From: Kamptonema formosum PCC 6407
GTDB taxonomy: Bacteria > Cyanobacteriota > Cyanobacteriia > Cyanobacteriales > Microcoleaceae
Assembly (NCBI RefSeq): GCF_000332155.1
Contig: NZ_KB235903.1
Span: 1,698,100-1,762,099, forward strand
Reading direction: 5' to 3'
DNA length: 64,000 bases
The notes under the pieces were generated by a model. The model ran no database searches and was not told where the DNA came from. It was given only the letters and a program-made list of their open reading frames with translations. How positions within the stretch are numbered: the first letter of the stretch is position 1; every line of letters begins with the position of its first letter. Both the position numbers and the translations under genes were made by a program. Below are positions 35,724 through 45,600 of the stretch, piece by piece.

Positions 35724-36098
35724 TCAAAGGTTTTGTAAATTGGAGATAACTTTCGCTGCCAATTTTAAAGACCTCCTAGTAATAACTGGTAAGTTAGCAA
35801 CCGTATCGTCATAATCTGCCAGGTTGCGATTATATCGGATACGATCCAGAGCTTCACCTATCTGTTGGCGAATAGGGTCAGAACTATTCTGAAATTGCTT
35901 AATCACGTACTCATGAGTATTTTTGCGCGGAATCGAAAGACCCATTGTATCGCGCAAGTGATTTCGTGCTTGAATGAAAGCACTGTAGTATGCTCTACTA
36001 ATAGCTGAACGTAACCGCGATTCCTGAGTAGCAGAAATCTGAGCTTTTCCAGCCAATTGTTGAGCTAAAGCGAGATATTCCGACCAATTAAAACTCAT
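35724..36098 (-). CDS. HEPN-domain protein (UPF0332-like)
   Basis: A 124-residue helical protein: LRSAISRAYYSAFIQARNHL in the middle and DRIRYNRNLADYDD near the end. The second stretch is the signature of UPF0332-like HEPN proteins; R91-N92-x3-Y96 stands where many HEPN RNases have Rx4-6H. HEPN proteins are frequently RNA-cleaving toxins or partners of antitoxins. Its start codon shares a base with the stop of the upstream gene (TAATG), so the two are translationally coupled. The tyrosine in place of histidine may mean reduced or absent nuclease activity. Confidence 0.75.
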   Translation of the reverse strand: MSFNWSEYLALAQQLAGKAQISATQESRLRSAISRAYYSAFIQARNHLRDTMGLSIPRKNTHEYVIKQFQNSSDPIRQQIGEALDRIRYNRNLADYDDTVANLPVITRRSLKLAAKVISNLQNL

Positions 36099-36466
36099 TA
36101 CTCCAGATTGGTAAACATTTTATGTTGCGAACGCCGCGAAGCATTAAGCCACCAAGCATTATCTAATTCCCAAAGCCTGTCAACTGACTCATCAGCATCA
36201 ATGTCTGTAGCAATCAAGAGTACCAGTTTATCATCATCGGTCGATGAGCTTTCTGGATCTATCGCCATATCTAAAATTAGTGCATCGCTGGGAAAATAAT
36301 AGCGAATCTCGTCGGGCGCTTCCAATAAAACTGGAATCAAAAAAGGATATTCCTCAATAAACTTCAACACCTCCGATCGATTTCTGAGAGTATAAAGTTT
36401 TTCAATCTGCTCTATTTCACCTGGATCAATATTAACTGTGGACGTTGTACTGATTTGTACTGTCAT
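36098..36466 (-). CDS. Hypothetical partner of the HEPN protein
   Basis: A 122-residue acidic protein of unknown family. It starts with a short Thr/Ser stretch, then IEQIEKLYTLRNRSEVLKFI, LIPVLLEAPDEIRYYFPSDA, KLVLLIATDIDADESVDRL and WELDNAWWLNASRRS. The middle reads like an alpha/beta domain with strands LVLLIATDID and ALILDMAIDP, reminiscent of proteins annotated near HEPN genes in cyanobacteria. It does not show the GSxxxG/DxD motif of MNT-type nucleotidyltransferase antitoxins. Coupling with the HEPN gene through TAATG suggests a functional pair, possibly toxin-antitoxin; this is inference. Confidence 0.6.
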   Translation of the reverse strand: MTVQISTTSTVNIDPGEIEQIEKLYTLRNRSEVLKFIEEYPFLIPVLLEAPDEIRYYFPSDALILDMAIDPESSSTDDDKLVLLIATDIDADESVDRLWELDNAWWLNASRRSQHKMFTNLE

Positions 36467-36549
36467 CTTACATCTCCCCCAATATATTTATTTACACAAA
36501 TACCATTCTATTATATCATAGTATATAAACATAAAGCTTGATTAATCTT

Positions 36550-37653
36550 ATGCCTAGACCAGCGTTATATATAGCCATCACCAATCACGGATTCGGCCAT
36601 GCTGTCCGCGCCTCATCCATTGCCGGAACAATTCAGAAATTATATCCAGATATTTTATTAATTATGGTGACAACTGCACCGAGATGGTTGTTAGAATCTT
36701 ACATCACAGGCGATTTTATTCACCGCCCCCGTGCCTTTGATGTTGGAGTTGTGCAATCTGATAGCTTGAATATGGATCGAGGTCTTACGCTGGAAAAATT
36801 ACAAGAACTTCGCACCCAACAGCGGTCAATTATAGCTAGTGAAGTTGATTTTATTAAGCAAAATCGCGTGGGATTAGTGCTTGCTGATATCCCCCCTTTA
36901 GCTGCTCCCATTGCTAAAGCGGCGGGCATTCCTTGCTGGATGCTGAGTAACTTTGGCTGGGACTTTATCTATCGCGATTGGGGCGGTGAATTTATAGAAA
37001 TAGCAGATTGGATTAGCGAATGTTTTAGCAAGTGCGATCGCCTATTTCGTCTGCCTTTACATGAACCAATGAGCACTTTTCCTCACATTGAGGATGTCGG
37101 GTTAACTGGCGGCGATCCTCGCTATAATCTAGATGAACTTAAGGAGAAATTTGGCATCAAAGCACCTATTGAAAAAACAGTATTGCTTACCTTCGGCGGC
37201 TTGGGTTTAGAACAAATACCCTACCACAATTTACAACAATTTCCCGATTGGCAATTCATCAGTTTTGACCCTCAAGCACCCGCTTTACCAAACTTGATAA
37301 ATATTAATAACAGGGATTCCCAAAAATCTACTTTAATCCCCTTTCGCCCCATTGATTTTATGCCGCTATGTGGGCGGTTAATTTCTAAACCAGGATACAG
37401 CACTTTTTCAGAAGCTTTGCGCGTGGAAATACCGATAGTTTCTCTCACGCGGGAAGGGTTTGCAGAATCTCCAGTGTTATTAGAAGGCATTCAGAATTAT
37501 GCTCACCATCAAATTATATCAAATTCTGATTTTTTTGAGAGTAACTGGGAATTTCTGCGACAATCTTTGCAACCGCCACGCTTATCGGATAAATTAGATA
37601 AATACGGGACTGAAACAATTGCACAATCTGTAGTTAATTATTTTCAACACTAA
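36550..37653 (+). CDS. GT-B-type glycosyltransferase-like protein
   Basis: A 367-residue protein from the ATG at 36550. Its N-terminus, ALYIAITNHGFGHAVRASSI, is the glycan-transferase loop of GT-B enzymes of the MGT/UDP-GlcNAc type. The C-terminal half has TVLLTFGGLGLEQIPYHN and GRLISKPGYSTFSEALRVEI, matching the sugar-nucleotide-binding region (KPG-S/T-E pattern) in that class. Similar proteins are fused to or neighbour sugar kinases in other organisms. Three bases separate it from the next gene, so a two-gene operon is likely. The acceptor is unknown. Confidence 0.8.
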   Translation: MPRPALYIAITNHGFGHAVRASSIAGTIQKLYPDILLIMVTTAPRWLLESYITGDFIHRPRAFDVGVVQSDSLNMDRGLTLEKLQELRTQQRSIIASEVDFIKQNRVGLVLADIPPLAAPIAKAAGIPCWMLSNFGWDFIYRDWGGEFIEIADWISECFSKCDRLFRLPLHEPMSTFPHIEDVGLTGGDPRYNLDELKEKFGIKAPIEKTVLLTFGGLGLEQIPYHNLQQFPDWQFISFDPQAPALPNLININNRDSQKSTLIPFRPIDFMPLCGRLISKPGYSTFSEALRVEIPIVSLTREGFAESPVLLEGIQNYAHHQIISNSDFFESNWEFLRQSLQPPRLSDKLDKYGTETIAQSVVNYFQH

Positions 37654-37656
37654 ACC

Positions 37657-38073
37657 ATGACTCACTATCAACAGTTAATCAGAATTCAAACCGCTGGTAA
37701 ATCTCTATGTAACATCACTTCCAAGGTAGAAGATGCAGTAGTTAAATCAGGTGTTAAAATAGGACTTTGTACTCTATTTTTGCGTCACACTTCTGCTAGC
37801 TTGGTAATCCAAGAAAATGCCGATCCTGATGTGTTGCGAGATTTAGCTAACTTTTTAGCTAAGATTGTGCCAGAAGGGCCTTATTACATTCACGATGCCG
37901 AAGGGCCAGACGATATGCCGGCACATATTCGTACTACTTTAACTCATACTTCGGAACAAATTCCGATTTCACAAGGGAGATTGGTATTAGGAACTTGGCA
38001 AGGTATTTATTTATGGGAACATCGACAGCGAGGAAATATGCGGGAAGTTGTTGTTCACATTAGCGGTGATTGA
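37657..38073 (+). CDS. YjbQ/UPF0047 family protein
   Basis: A 138-residue protein of the YjbQ family (annotated as secondary thiamine-phosphate synthase): GLCTLFLRHTSASLVIQENA, DPDVLRDLANFLAKIVPEGP, DDMPAHIRTTLTHTSEQIPI and GTWQGIYLWEHRQRG. The conserved His and Asp residues likely bind a metal. The biochemical role beyond weak thiamine-phosphate synthase complementation is unclear. Translationally close (3 bp) to the glycosyltransferase gene. Confidence 0.92.
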   Translation: MTHYQQLIRIQTAGKSLCNITSKVEDAVVKSGVKIGLCTLFLRHTSASLVIQENADPDVLRDLANFLAKIVPEGPYYIHDAEGPDDMPAHIRTTLTHTSEQIPISQGRLVLGTWQGIYLWEHRQRGNMREVVVHISGD

Positions 38074-38276
38074 GGAAAATTGAGCGCGATCGCAATCTGT
38101 ACTTCACTCATTTTAATAGATTCTGGAGTCATGGGCGAATTATAAAATAATCGGCGCGGTGGCCCCACAACTTCATATTCAGGATGTTGTTCTAACCAAT
38201 CTTTTAACTTTTGCAAATTAGTTTCGTAGCTTTCCCAAGTATAAGCACCTTGCACGCCGATACTGACAACAGTCAT
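38055..38276 (-). pseudogene. C-terminal half of a SOUL/haem-binding-like protein
   Basis: A 73-residue frame, TVVSIGVQGAYTWESYETNL...WLEQHPEYEVVGPPRRLFYN and PESIKMSEVQIAIAL. It lines up with the second half of SOUL-type haem-binding proteins (strand, helix of the Lys/Trp-rich type, PxxxxYN motif and the RxxEVxI-like end). The first half, including the second copy of the fold, is absent, and only 62 bp separate it from the next remnant. It is either a truncated gene or a small stand-alone relative. Its 3' end overlaps yjbQ by 19 bp in convergent orientation. Confidence 0.5.
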
Positions 38277-38338
38277 CTGCTGATTATCTATTACCTTTCA
38301 TATTTCTTTCGATATCAAGGTTGACATTGACTATTATA

Positions 38339-38567
38339 TTACCAAGGGCGATCGCGTTGATTTAGCTTTGCGATCGCATCATTAACCTTACCTCGAAAGA
38401 CGTTTCCCGATTGATAATCTTGTTTTCCTTGTGCAATATTAGCAGCAATTTCAGTAAGACGGCGATCGCTAAGTCTCCGGTACATGATGACAAGTAGAGT
38501 GGTTTGTTCATCAGTAGACAAGGTTTAGATCGCGTCTAAAATACTGTCAAATGTTAAAGTTTGCATG
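38339..38567 (-). pseudogene. Small antitoxin-like gene with a frameshift
   Basis: The minus strand has an ATG at 38567 giving MQTLTFDSILDAI followed by TAA (38526-38528). One base out of frame the sequence continues as LSTDEQTTLLVIMYRRLSDR and RLTEIAANIAQGKQDYQSG. Removing the T of that TAA would join them as DAIKPLSTDEQ, giving one protein of about 75 residues. Products of this shape are the small helical antitoxin-like proteins common in cyanobacteria, often next to a RelE-type gene; none is present here. The reading suggests a single-base insertion. Translation from the TTG at 38521 would still be possible. Confidence 0.6.
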
Positions 38568-38644
38568 GTGAATTAGTTTTGACCGTGATGATGGCTATGT
38601 CTTATCTCACTCGATCCTACTTTTAAGGATTCTCACTGAAGCTA

Positions 38645-38682
38645 TTTAGAAGGCACTCTATAGGGAGTATAATATTTATAAT
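38645..38682 (+). promoter_or_regulatory. Probable asnS promoter
   Basis: TTTAGA (38645-38650), 17-bp spacing and TATAAT (38668-38673); a second TATAAT lies at 38677-38682. It is 46-83 bp before the asnS start and is the strongest sigma-70-like match in the gap. If the downstream Kai-type genes have no promoter of their own, this one could serve them too. Confidence 0.45.
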
Positions 38683-38727
38683 CGAATAAAACAGATACAA
38701 CCTCAATCGATCCCACTCTTAAAAAAT

Positions 38728-40119
38728 ATGACAACACAACGGATTGCAGTCCTTCTGCGAAATGGTCAACCTGACGAAAATGTAACAGTTCAAGGTTGGG
38801 TTCGCACCAAGCGGGAATTGAAAGAATTTACCTTTGTCGAAGTTAACGACGGCTCAGCAATGGCTAATTTACAAGTAGTAATCAATCTAAATTTACCAAA
38901 CTATGAGCACATTGTCAAGCAATTAAATACAGGTGCATCCGTCGAAGTCACGGGAGTATTAGTTGCGTCCCCAGCCAAGGGACAAAGAATAGAATTGAAA
39001 GCCTCGGCGGTGACAGTTTACGGCGATGCAGATCCGCAAACTTATCCATTGCAGAAAAAACGTCATTCCTTTGAATTTTTGCGGACGATCGCGCACTTGC
39101 GATCGCGCACAAATACCTACAGTGCTGTATTTCGCGTCCGTAACGCCTGCGCTCATGCCGTCCACCAATTTTTTCAAGAACGCGGTTTTCTCTGGGTTCA
39201 CACTCCAATTATCACCGCTAGCGACTGCGAAGGCGCAGGGGAAATGTTCAGCGTTACTAACTTTGATTTGAAAAATATTCCCCGCAACGATCGAGAACAA
39301 ATTGATTTTACCAAAGACTTTTTTGGCAAACCAGCTTATCTCACAGTTAGCGGCCAATTAGAAGCCGAAGTTATGGCGATGGCCTTCGGGAATGTCTACA
39401 CCTTTGGCCCGACTTTCCGAGCCGAAAATTCCAATACTTCCCGCCATTTAGCCGAGTTTTGGATGATAGAGCCAGAAATGGCATTCTGCGACTTAGAAGG
39501 CGATATGGATTTAGCCGAAGCCTTCCTAAAACACATTTTTAAATATGTGTTGGAAACTTGCCAGGAAGATATCGAATTTTTCAACGAGAGGATTGACAAG
39601 ACAGTTTTGGCAACGGCTGAAAACATTATTAACAATCAGTTTGAGCGGATTACTTATACCGAAGCAGTCAGGCTTTTGGAACAAGCAGATAAGCAATTTG
39701 AATTTCCCGTAAAATGGGGTTTGGATTTGCAATCAGAACACGAGCGCTATTTAGCAGAAGAACTGTTTAAAAAGCCCACAATCGTCACCGACTATCCAGT
39801 AGAAATTAAAGCATTTTATATGCGCTTGAGCGACGATGAAAAAACAGTGCGGGCAATGGATGTTTTAGCGCCAAAAATTGGAGAAATCATCGGCGGTTCC
39901 CAGCGGGAAGAAAGATTAGATGTACTCGAACGACGCATCGAAGCGCAGGGAATGAATAAAGAGGATTTGTGGTGGTACTTAGATTTACGGCGCTATGGTA
40001 CAGTGCCTCATGCAGGGTTTGGTTTAGGATTTGAAAGGGTAGTGCAGTTTATGACAGGAATGGGGAATATTAGAGATGTAATTCCTTTTCCCAGAGCACC
40101 TTTGACGATCGATTTTTAG
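38728..40119 (+). CDS. Asparaginyl-tRNA synthetase
   Basis: A 463-residue class IIb synthetase. The N-terminal OB-fold anticodon-binding domain (about 15-105; [20 protein letters not shown]) is followed by the catalytic domain. Motif 2 is [20 protein letters not shown] (about 228-247). Motif 3 is [20 protein letters not shown] near the C-terminus, followed by the expected IPFPRAP ending. It charges tRNA-Asn with asparagine in the cytoplasm. Length and motifs are those of AsnS, not AspS. It is followed at 44 bp by the KaiC-like gene on the same strand. Confidence 0.97.
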   Translation: MTTQRIAVLLRNGQPDENVTVQGWVRTKRELKEFTFVEVNDGSAMANLQVVINLNLPNYEHIVKQLNTGASVEVTGVLVASPAKGQRIELKASAVTVYGDADPQTYPLQKKRHSFEFLRTIAHLRSRTNTYSAVFRVRNACAHAVHQFFQERGFLWVHTPIITASDCEGAGEMFSVTNFDLKNIPRNDREQIDFTKDFFGKPAYLTVSGQLEAEVMAMAFGNVYTFGPTFRAENSNTSRHLAEFWMIEPEMAFCDLEGDMDLAEAFLKHIFKYVLETCQEDIEFFNERIDKTVLATAENIINNQFERITYTEAVRLLEQADKQFEFPVKWGLDLQSEHERYLAEELFKKPTIVTDYPVEIKAFYMRLSDDEKTVRAMDVLAPKIGEIIGGSQREERLDVLERRIEAQGMNKEDLWWYLDLRRYGTVPHAGFGLGFERVVQFMTGMGNIRDVIPFPRAPLTIDF

Positions 40120-40163
40120 ATTTGAGATTTAGAATACTTGATGACTTAATTCAATCAGCCAAA

Positions 40164-41876
40164 ATGACTCAACTCAATCAGAAAAAAACAAGCAAGTCCA
40201 CCAATATCCAATTACCCAAATGTCCCACTGGAATTCAGGGACTAGACGAAATTACTGGAGGCGGACTACCCAAAGGACGACCGACGTTGGTTTGTGGTTC
40301 TGCTGGCTGCGGTAAAACTCTGCTAGGAATGGAATTTCTAGTTCGTGGCGCGACAGAATACGGCGAACCAGGGGTATTTATATCCTTTGAAGAAACCGTA
40401 GAAGAGCTCACTCAAAATGTCACTTCTTTGGGGTGGGATTTAGATCGATTGGTAGCCGAAAAAAAGCTCAGCATTGACTGTTTGTATATCGATCCTTCCG
40501 AAATTCAAGAAACTGGTGAATACGATTTAGAAGGGATCTTCATTCGCTTGGGCTATGCGATCGATAGCATTGGTGCCAAACGGATAGTTCTAGACACGAT
40601 TGAAGTTTTGTTTTCCGGTTTATCCAATACTGGCATTGTCCGAGCAGAACTCCGCCGTTTGTTTCGTTGGCTCAAAACCAAAGGTGTTACTGCTATTATC
40701 ACAGGTGAACGAGGTGATAATAGCCTAACTCGTCAAGGCATAGAAGAATACGTCTCTGATTGCGTTATTCGTTTGGATCAGCGAGTTTATGAAGAACTCT
40801 CTACCAGGCGGCTGCAAATTTTTAAATATCGAGGTTCTCAACATGGTAGTAACGAATATCCTTTCTTAATAGAAGAAAATGGTATTTCTGTCTTACCAAT
40901 TACCTCCATTGGACTAAATCATAACGTTTCTAGCGATCGCATCTCCAGTGGCATCCCCCGCCTAGATGCCATGCTGGGAGGAGAGGGTTACTTTCGCGGT
41001 AGTAGCATTTTGATCACGGGGATGGCTGGGACAGGCAAAAGTACGATCGCTGCTGCTTTTGCCGCCGCCACCTGTCAGCGCGGAGAAAAGTGCCTGTATC
41101 TCGCCTTTGAGGAAGCCCCCCAACAAATTCTCCGTAACATGAGATCGATCGGTATGGATTTAGAGCGTTATATTCAACAGGAATTGCTACAGATTCAAGC
41201 ATTACGTCCTACCGCTCATGGTTTAGAAGTACATTTAGTACAAATTCATCGATGGATCAACTATTTTCAGCCTACTACCGTCATCATCGATCCGATCAGC
41301 AACCTAACTTTAACTGGCAGTCTTCTGCAAGTTAAAGCCTTCTTTATGCGCGTAATTGACTACTTAAAATCGCAACAAATCACAGTGTTGATGAACAACC
41401 TAATTAGTGGCGGAACTCCCCTGGAAAATACAGAGATCGGGATTTCTTCGCTGATGGATACCTGGCTAGAAGTGCGGGTAATTGAAAGCAACGGCGAGCG
41501 CAATCGCATCCTGCAAGTCATCAAGTCTCGCGGGATGGAACACTCAAACCAGGTGCGAGAATTCCGATTAACAAGTCAAGGCGTGGAATTGGTAGATGTT
41601 TACTTAGGACAGGACAAGGTACTAACTGGAACCGCCAGGGCAATTCAGGAGTTAGCGGATAAACAAGCAACTATACGACGACAGCAAGAAATTGCTAACC
41701 GACGGCGAGATTTAGAACAGCAACGACAATTAATTCAGACTCAAATTACTACATTACAGATGCAGATGGAGGCAGAAAAAGCAGAAGTCGATCGCCTAAA
41801 TCAAGAGGAGAATATGAATAAAGTCGGGTTTCTTCAGGATCAAAGGATCATCGCGCAACTTCGTCGGGCTGATTAA
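40164..41876 (+). CDS. KaiC-like double-domain ATPase
   Basis: 570 residues from the ATG at 40164. Two RecA-fold domains: CI with Walker A GSAGCGKT (45-52) and catalytic FEE (in [11 protein letters not shown]), and CII with GMAGTGKS (286-293) and FEE in [11 protein letters not shown]. The CII phosphosite region is GISSLMDT: Ser428-Ser429 occupy the positions of Ser431-Thr432 in Synechococcus KaiC. After CII the usual A-loop tail is not evident; instead a coiled-coil segment of about 60 residues ([20 protein letters not shown] onward) follows. It belongs to the KaiC family but is not the standard clock protein (519 residues). The next two genes encode KaiB homologues, so KaiB-KaiC binding is likely. 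The catalytic residues suggest ATPase activity. Confidence 0.9.
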   Translation: MTQLNQKKTSKSTNIQLPKCPTGIQGLDEITGGGLPKGRPTLVCGSAGCGKTLLGMEFLVRGATEYGEPGVFISFEETVEELTQNVTSLGWDLDRLVAEKKLSIDCLYIDPSEIQETGEYDLEGIFIRLGYAIDSIGAKRIVLDTIEVLFSGLSNTGIVRAELRRLFRWLKTKGVTAIITGERGDNSLTRQGIEEYVSDCVIRLDQRVYEELSTRRLQIFKYRGSQHGSNEYPFLIEENGISVLPITSIGLNHNVSSDRISSGIPRLDAMLGGEGYFRGSSILITGMAGTGKSTIAAAFAAATCQRGEKCLYLAFEEAPQQILRNMRSIGMDLERYIQQELLQIQALRPTAHGLEVHLVQIHRWINYFQPTTVIIDPISNLTLTGSLLQVKAFFMRVIDYLKSQQITVLMNNLISGGTPLENTEIGISSLMDTWLEVRVIESNGERNRILQVIKSRGMEHSNQVREFRLTSQGVELVDVYLGQDKVLTGTARAIQELADKQATIRRQQEIANRRRDLEQQRQLIQTQITTLQMQMEAEKAEVDRLNQEENMNKVGFLQDQRIIAQLRRAD

Positions 41877-41913
41877 CCAGTTACCACATTTAGAAAACAG
41901 GGAAATAGCCATT

Positions 41914-42228
41914 ATGAATCAACATAGCGAACTGAATTCACCTAAATTAGAGAGATGGGAACTGCGACTGTACATTGCCGGCCAGACTCCCAAATCAGTG
42001 AGAGCCTTTGCTAACCTGAAAAAGCTCTGTGAAGAATACCTCCACGCTCAATATCGAATTGAAGTTATTGATTTATTACAGAACCCGGAGTTAGCGAAGC
42101 AAGATCAAATTCTGGCAATTCCAACCCTAGTGCGAAAACTGCCGCAACCGATTCGGCAAATCATTGGGGATTTATCTAATCAGGAAAAAGTTTTAGTAGG
42201 ACTTGATATCGCAAAGGTTGAAGAATGA
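41914..42228 (+). CDS. KaiB homologue 1
   Basis: A 104-residue protein with the full KaiB pattern: [60 protein letters not shown] and [14 protein letters not shown]. KaiB switches between a tetrameric ground fold and a thioredoxin-like fold that binds the CI ring of KaiC. The length is close to that of clock KaiB (about 102 residues). It follows the KaiC-like gene by 37 bp and precedes a second kaiB gene, all on the same strand. Confidence 0.93.
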   Translation: MNQHSELNSPKLERWELRLYIAGQTPKSVRAFANLKKLCEEYLHAQYRIEVIDLLQNPELAKQDQILAIPTLVRKLPQPIRQIIGDLSNQEKVLVGLDIAKVEE

Positions 42229-42267
42229 AAAAACACTCTGAACACAGACAGTTGAGAGGAAATAGTA

Positions 42268-42639
42268 ATGGTAAATGAAGTACCGCCGGAAGACAATCAG
42301 CTACTGCAAGAAGACAACAATAATTTGATGGCAAATTTTGAACAAGCAATCGCGGAACTGGAACAGCAACATTACTGTCTCCGCTTATATATTGCCGGCA
42401 CAACTCCCCGTTCGACGAGGGCGCTACAACGGATCAAATCTATCTGTGAAACCTATTTACAAGGACGATATGACTTAGAAGTGATTGATGTTTATCAGTC
42501 TTCAGAACAAATGCACCTAGATAACATCGTTGCCATCCCCACCTTAATCAAGCAACTGCCTCTCCCCCTGCAACGTATGATTGGGGATCTGTCCGATACC
42601 GAAAAAGTGTTGTTTGGGTTAGATATTGTACCTAAATAA
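42268..42639 (+). CDS. KaiB homologue 2, N-terminally extended
   Basis: A 123-residue KaiB relative: YCLRLYIAGTTPRSTRALQR, YDLEVIDVYQSSEQMHLDNI, VAIPTLIKQLPLPLQRMIGD and TEKVLFGLDIVPK. About 30 residues rich in Glu/Gln/Asn precede the fold (ENNLM-type stretch EDNQLLQEDNNNLMANFEQA). The conserved DQIxAIPTL becomes DNIVAIPTL and key charged residues differ from copy 1, so the two KaiB proteins may bind KaiC at different stages or affinities. It lies 39 bp after copy 1 and 27 bp before the histidine kinase gene. Confidence 0.9.
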   Translation: MVNEVPPEDNQLLQEDNNNLMANFEQAIAELEQQHYCLRLYIAGTTPRSTRALQRIKSICETYLQGRYDLEVIDVYQSSEQMHLDNIVAIPTLIKQLPLPLQRMIGDLSDTEKVLFGLDIVPK

Positions 42640-42666
42640 AATACTCTCTTAACCCTGGTACTTACA

Positions 42667-45600
42667 ATGGAAGATACTAATAAATCAAAAACAGAACTGT
42701 TAGCTGAAATTCAATCTTTGCGCGAACGGCTGACCGCAAGCGAGGATATCGTGCGAGCGATTCAGCAAGGGGAAGTAGATGCGTTAGTTATTTCTACCGC
42801 CCAGGGTCGAAAAGTTTTTACCCTCCAGAGTGCTGACCTATCCTACCGACTGTTAGTTGAGGAGATGCAACAAGGGGCTGTAGTCCTTTCGACCGATGGG
42901 CTAATTTTGTACTGCAATAAAAGTTTTTCCAATTTATTGAAACAACCGTTAGAGAAGCTGATTGGTTCATATTTTCAATTCTTAATTTCCCCCCATGACA
43001 CCCCTCTATTTCAGGCACGAGTTCAACAAGCAGAAATGGGCGATCGGCATCCTGTAGAAATGTTTCTGCTCGCCCGCGATGGCGTTGAAATTCCTGTCTA
43101 CCTATCCATCAATCCTCTGATCCTTGATGACTCCCCGATCAACTGTCTTGTAATTACTGATTTAACTGAACAAAAGCGCCATGAAAAGACTATTGCCTCG
43201 GAAAAACTGGCGCGTTTAATTCTAGAGCAGGCGGGAGAAGCAATTCTCGTCTGTGACCATACCGGACAAATTATTCGTGCTAGTGCAATTGCCCAACAAC
43301 TCTGGGGAGAAAATCTACTATTTCAACCCTTTGATAGACTGGGAATTTTCAGTTTTTTTCAATCCAATTTTTCCTTAGTTATAAGCCAGGAAAAAATCTT
43401 ATCAGCGGCAGATATTGCCCGTAATTCCCCGGTTAAAGTTCCCTTTTCAATTACACCCGTGCTGCATGGAGAAACCTATAAGGGGCTTGAGGTTGAATTT
43501 GAACGCCGGGATGGACAAGTTTTAAATCTGGTCTTAAATGCTCGCCCTCTAGCTGACCAGGACAATAACTTTAGAGGAGCAGTTGTAATTCTTACTAATA
43601 TTACTCAACGCAAACAGGCTGAGAATGCCTTGCAAGCAGCCAAGAAAGATCTAGAAATAAAAGTTGTAGAGCGTACCCAGGAATTGCAGGTAGCAAACTA
43701 TCGCTTACAACTAGAACTCTTGGAACGGGAAAGACGAGAGAAAATCCTTCAAGACCAAGCACAATTAATCGATTTAGCTCACGATGCCATTCTGACTGTC
43801 GATTTGAACGATGCCATTACTTTTTGGAATCACGGTGCGGCCGTATTGTATGGCTTTTCTCAAACCGAAGCTTTGGGAAAAACTCTAGCACAATTGCTGT
43901 CAACCAACTTTCCTAAGCCCTTAACAGAAATCAAGAAAGAACTATTTGAATATGGGCGTTGGGAAGGCGAACTTATCCAACAGAGAGGAGATGGTACATT
44001 AATATTTGTCGCTAGCCGTTGGACAGTGCAACGGGATTTAGCAGGTAAACCGAAAGGAATCATGAAAATTAACGCAGATATTACTAAAAGTAAGCAAGCA
44101 GAAAAAGCGTTAATTTATTCTAGTTTACGGCTATCTAAAATTTTAGATATTGCTAAAGATGCGATTATTTCAGTTGACGATCTTCAAACAATTACTCTAT
44201 TTAATAAAGGAGCAGAAAAGATTTTTGGCTATACGGCTGCTGAGGTATTGGGAAAATCGTTGACTTTGTTATTACCTTCTCGGTTTGACTCTGTTTATAG
44301 CGAGAAATTTACTAATGTTCCTCAGTCTGATGAGAAAACCCGCAGGATGGAAGAGCGGAATGAAGTTTTTGGTCGCCGCAAAGATGGTACTGTATTCCCG
44401 GCTGAAGCTTCTATTTCTAAGCTGGAATTGAATGGAGAAAAAATATACACTGCCATTCTGCGCGATATTTCAGAACGCAAGATTGCTGAAACATCACTGA
44501 GAGAGCGAGAAGAACGCTTTCGCAAAGTTTTTGAAGAAGGGCCAATTGGCATGGCAATTGTTGGTTTGGATTATCGGTTTATTAAAGTTAATCCAATGCT
44601 GTGCCAGATGATCGGGTATACAGAATCCGAACTCCTTGCACTGACATTCTCCAATATTACCCATCCCGATGATTTAGAAATAGATGTACAATTAGCACAG
44701 CGATTGTTTAAAGGAGAGGTACCGTTTTACAAAATTGAAAAACGTTATTTAAAAAAGAACCAAGAAACTATTTGGGTTTCGCTAACAGGTTCTATCGTTC
44801 GCGATCGAGATGGCCAGCCTATTTACTATATAGCGATGATTGAGGACATCACCAATCGCAAACGGGCAGAAAAATCTCTGCAACAATATGAGCGAATCGT
44901 ATCTACCACCCTCGATGGCATTGTACTTCTTAACCGCGATTATATTTATCAAATTGCTAATCCAGCTTACCTGTCTTGGTACAACAAATCTTCTCACGAA
45001 ATTATCGGACATTCAGTGAAGGATATTGTGGGTCAAGAGGTGTTTGAAAATTTGAGTCCTGCGCTAGAGCAAGCTTTAGCGGGAGAAACTATTCAGTTTG
45101 AAAAATTGTTTGAGCATTTGCCAGGGGGAAAAAAATTTCTGAGCGTTACTTTTACACCTTATTTTGCAGTAGAACAAGAGATCTCAGGAGTCCTGATTAG
45201 CCTGCGCGATCTTACTAAACTTAAAGAAGCAGAGAATTCTTTACAGCAGAGCGAATCAACGCTGCGGAGTTTCTTCAACAGTGGTGCAATGCCGATGGGT
45301 ATTGTTGAACTCCATAACGGAGATATCTTGCACATTTCCGATAATTGGGCGGCGGCTCAGTTTTTTGAGAGTACCCCAGAAGCTATGCAAAATCAGTTTG
45401 CTAGTGCGCTGGGATCGCCACCAACCACTATAGAGCAATGGACTACCTATTACCAACAATCTCAACAAATTCAAGCTCCCGTTCGATTTGAACATTTCTA
45501 TGAGACTTCGACAAAGCAAGGATGGCTTTCTGTGAGTGTTTGCCCGATCGAACTTAGTCCCAGTGGATATCCCCGATTTTGCTATGTGGCTAAAGATATT

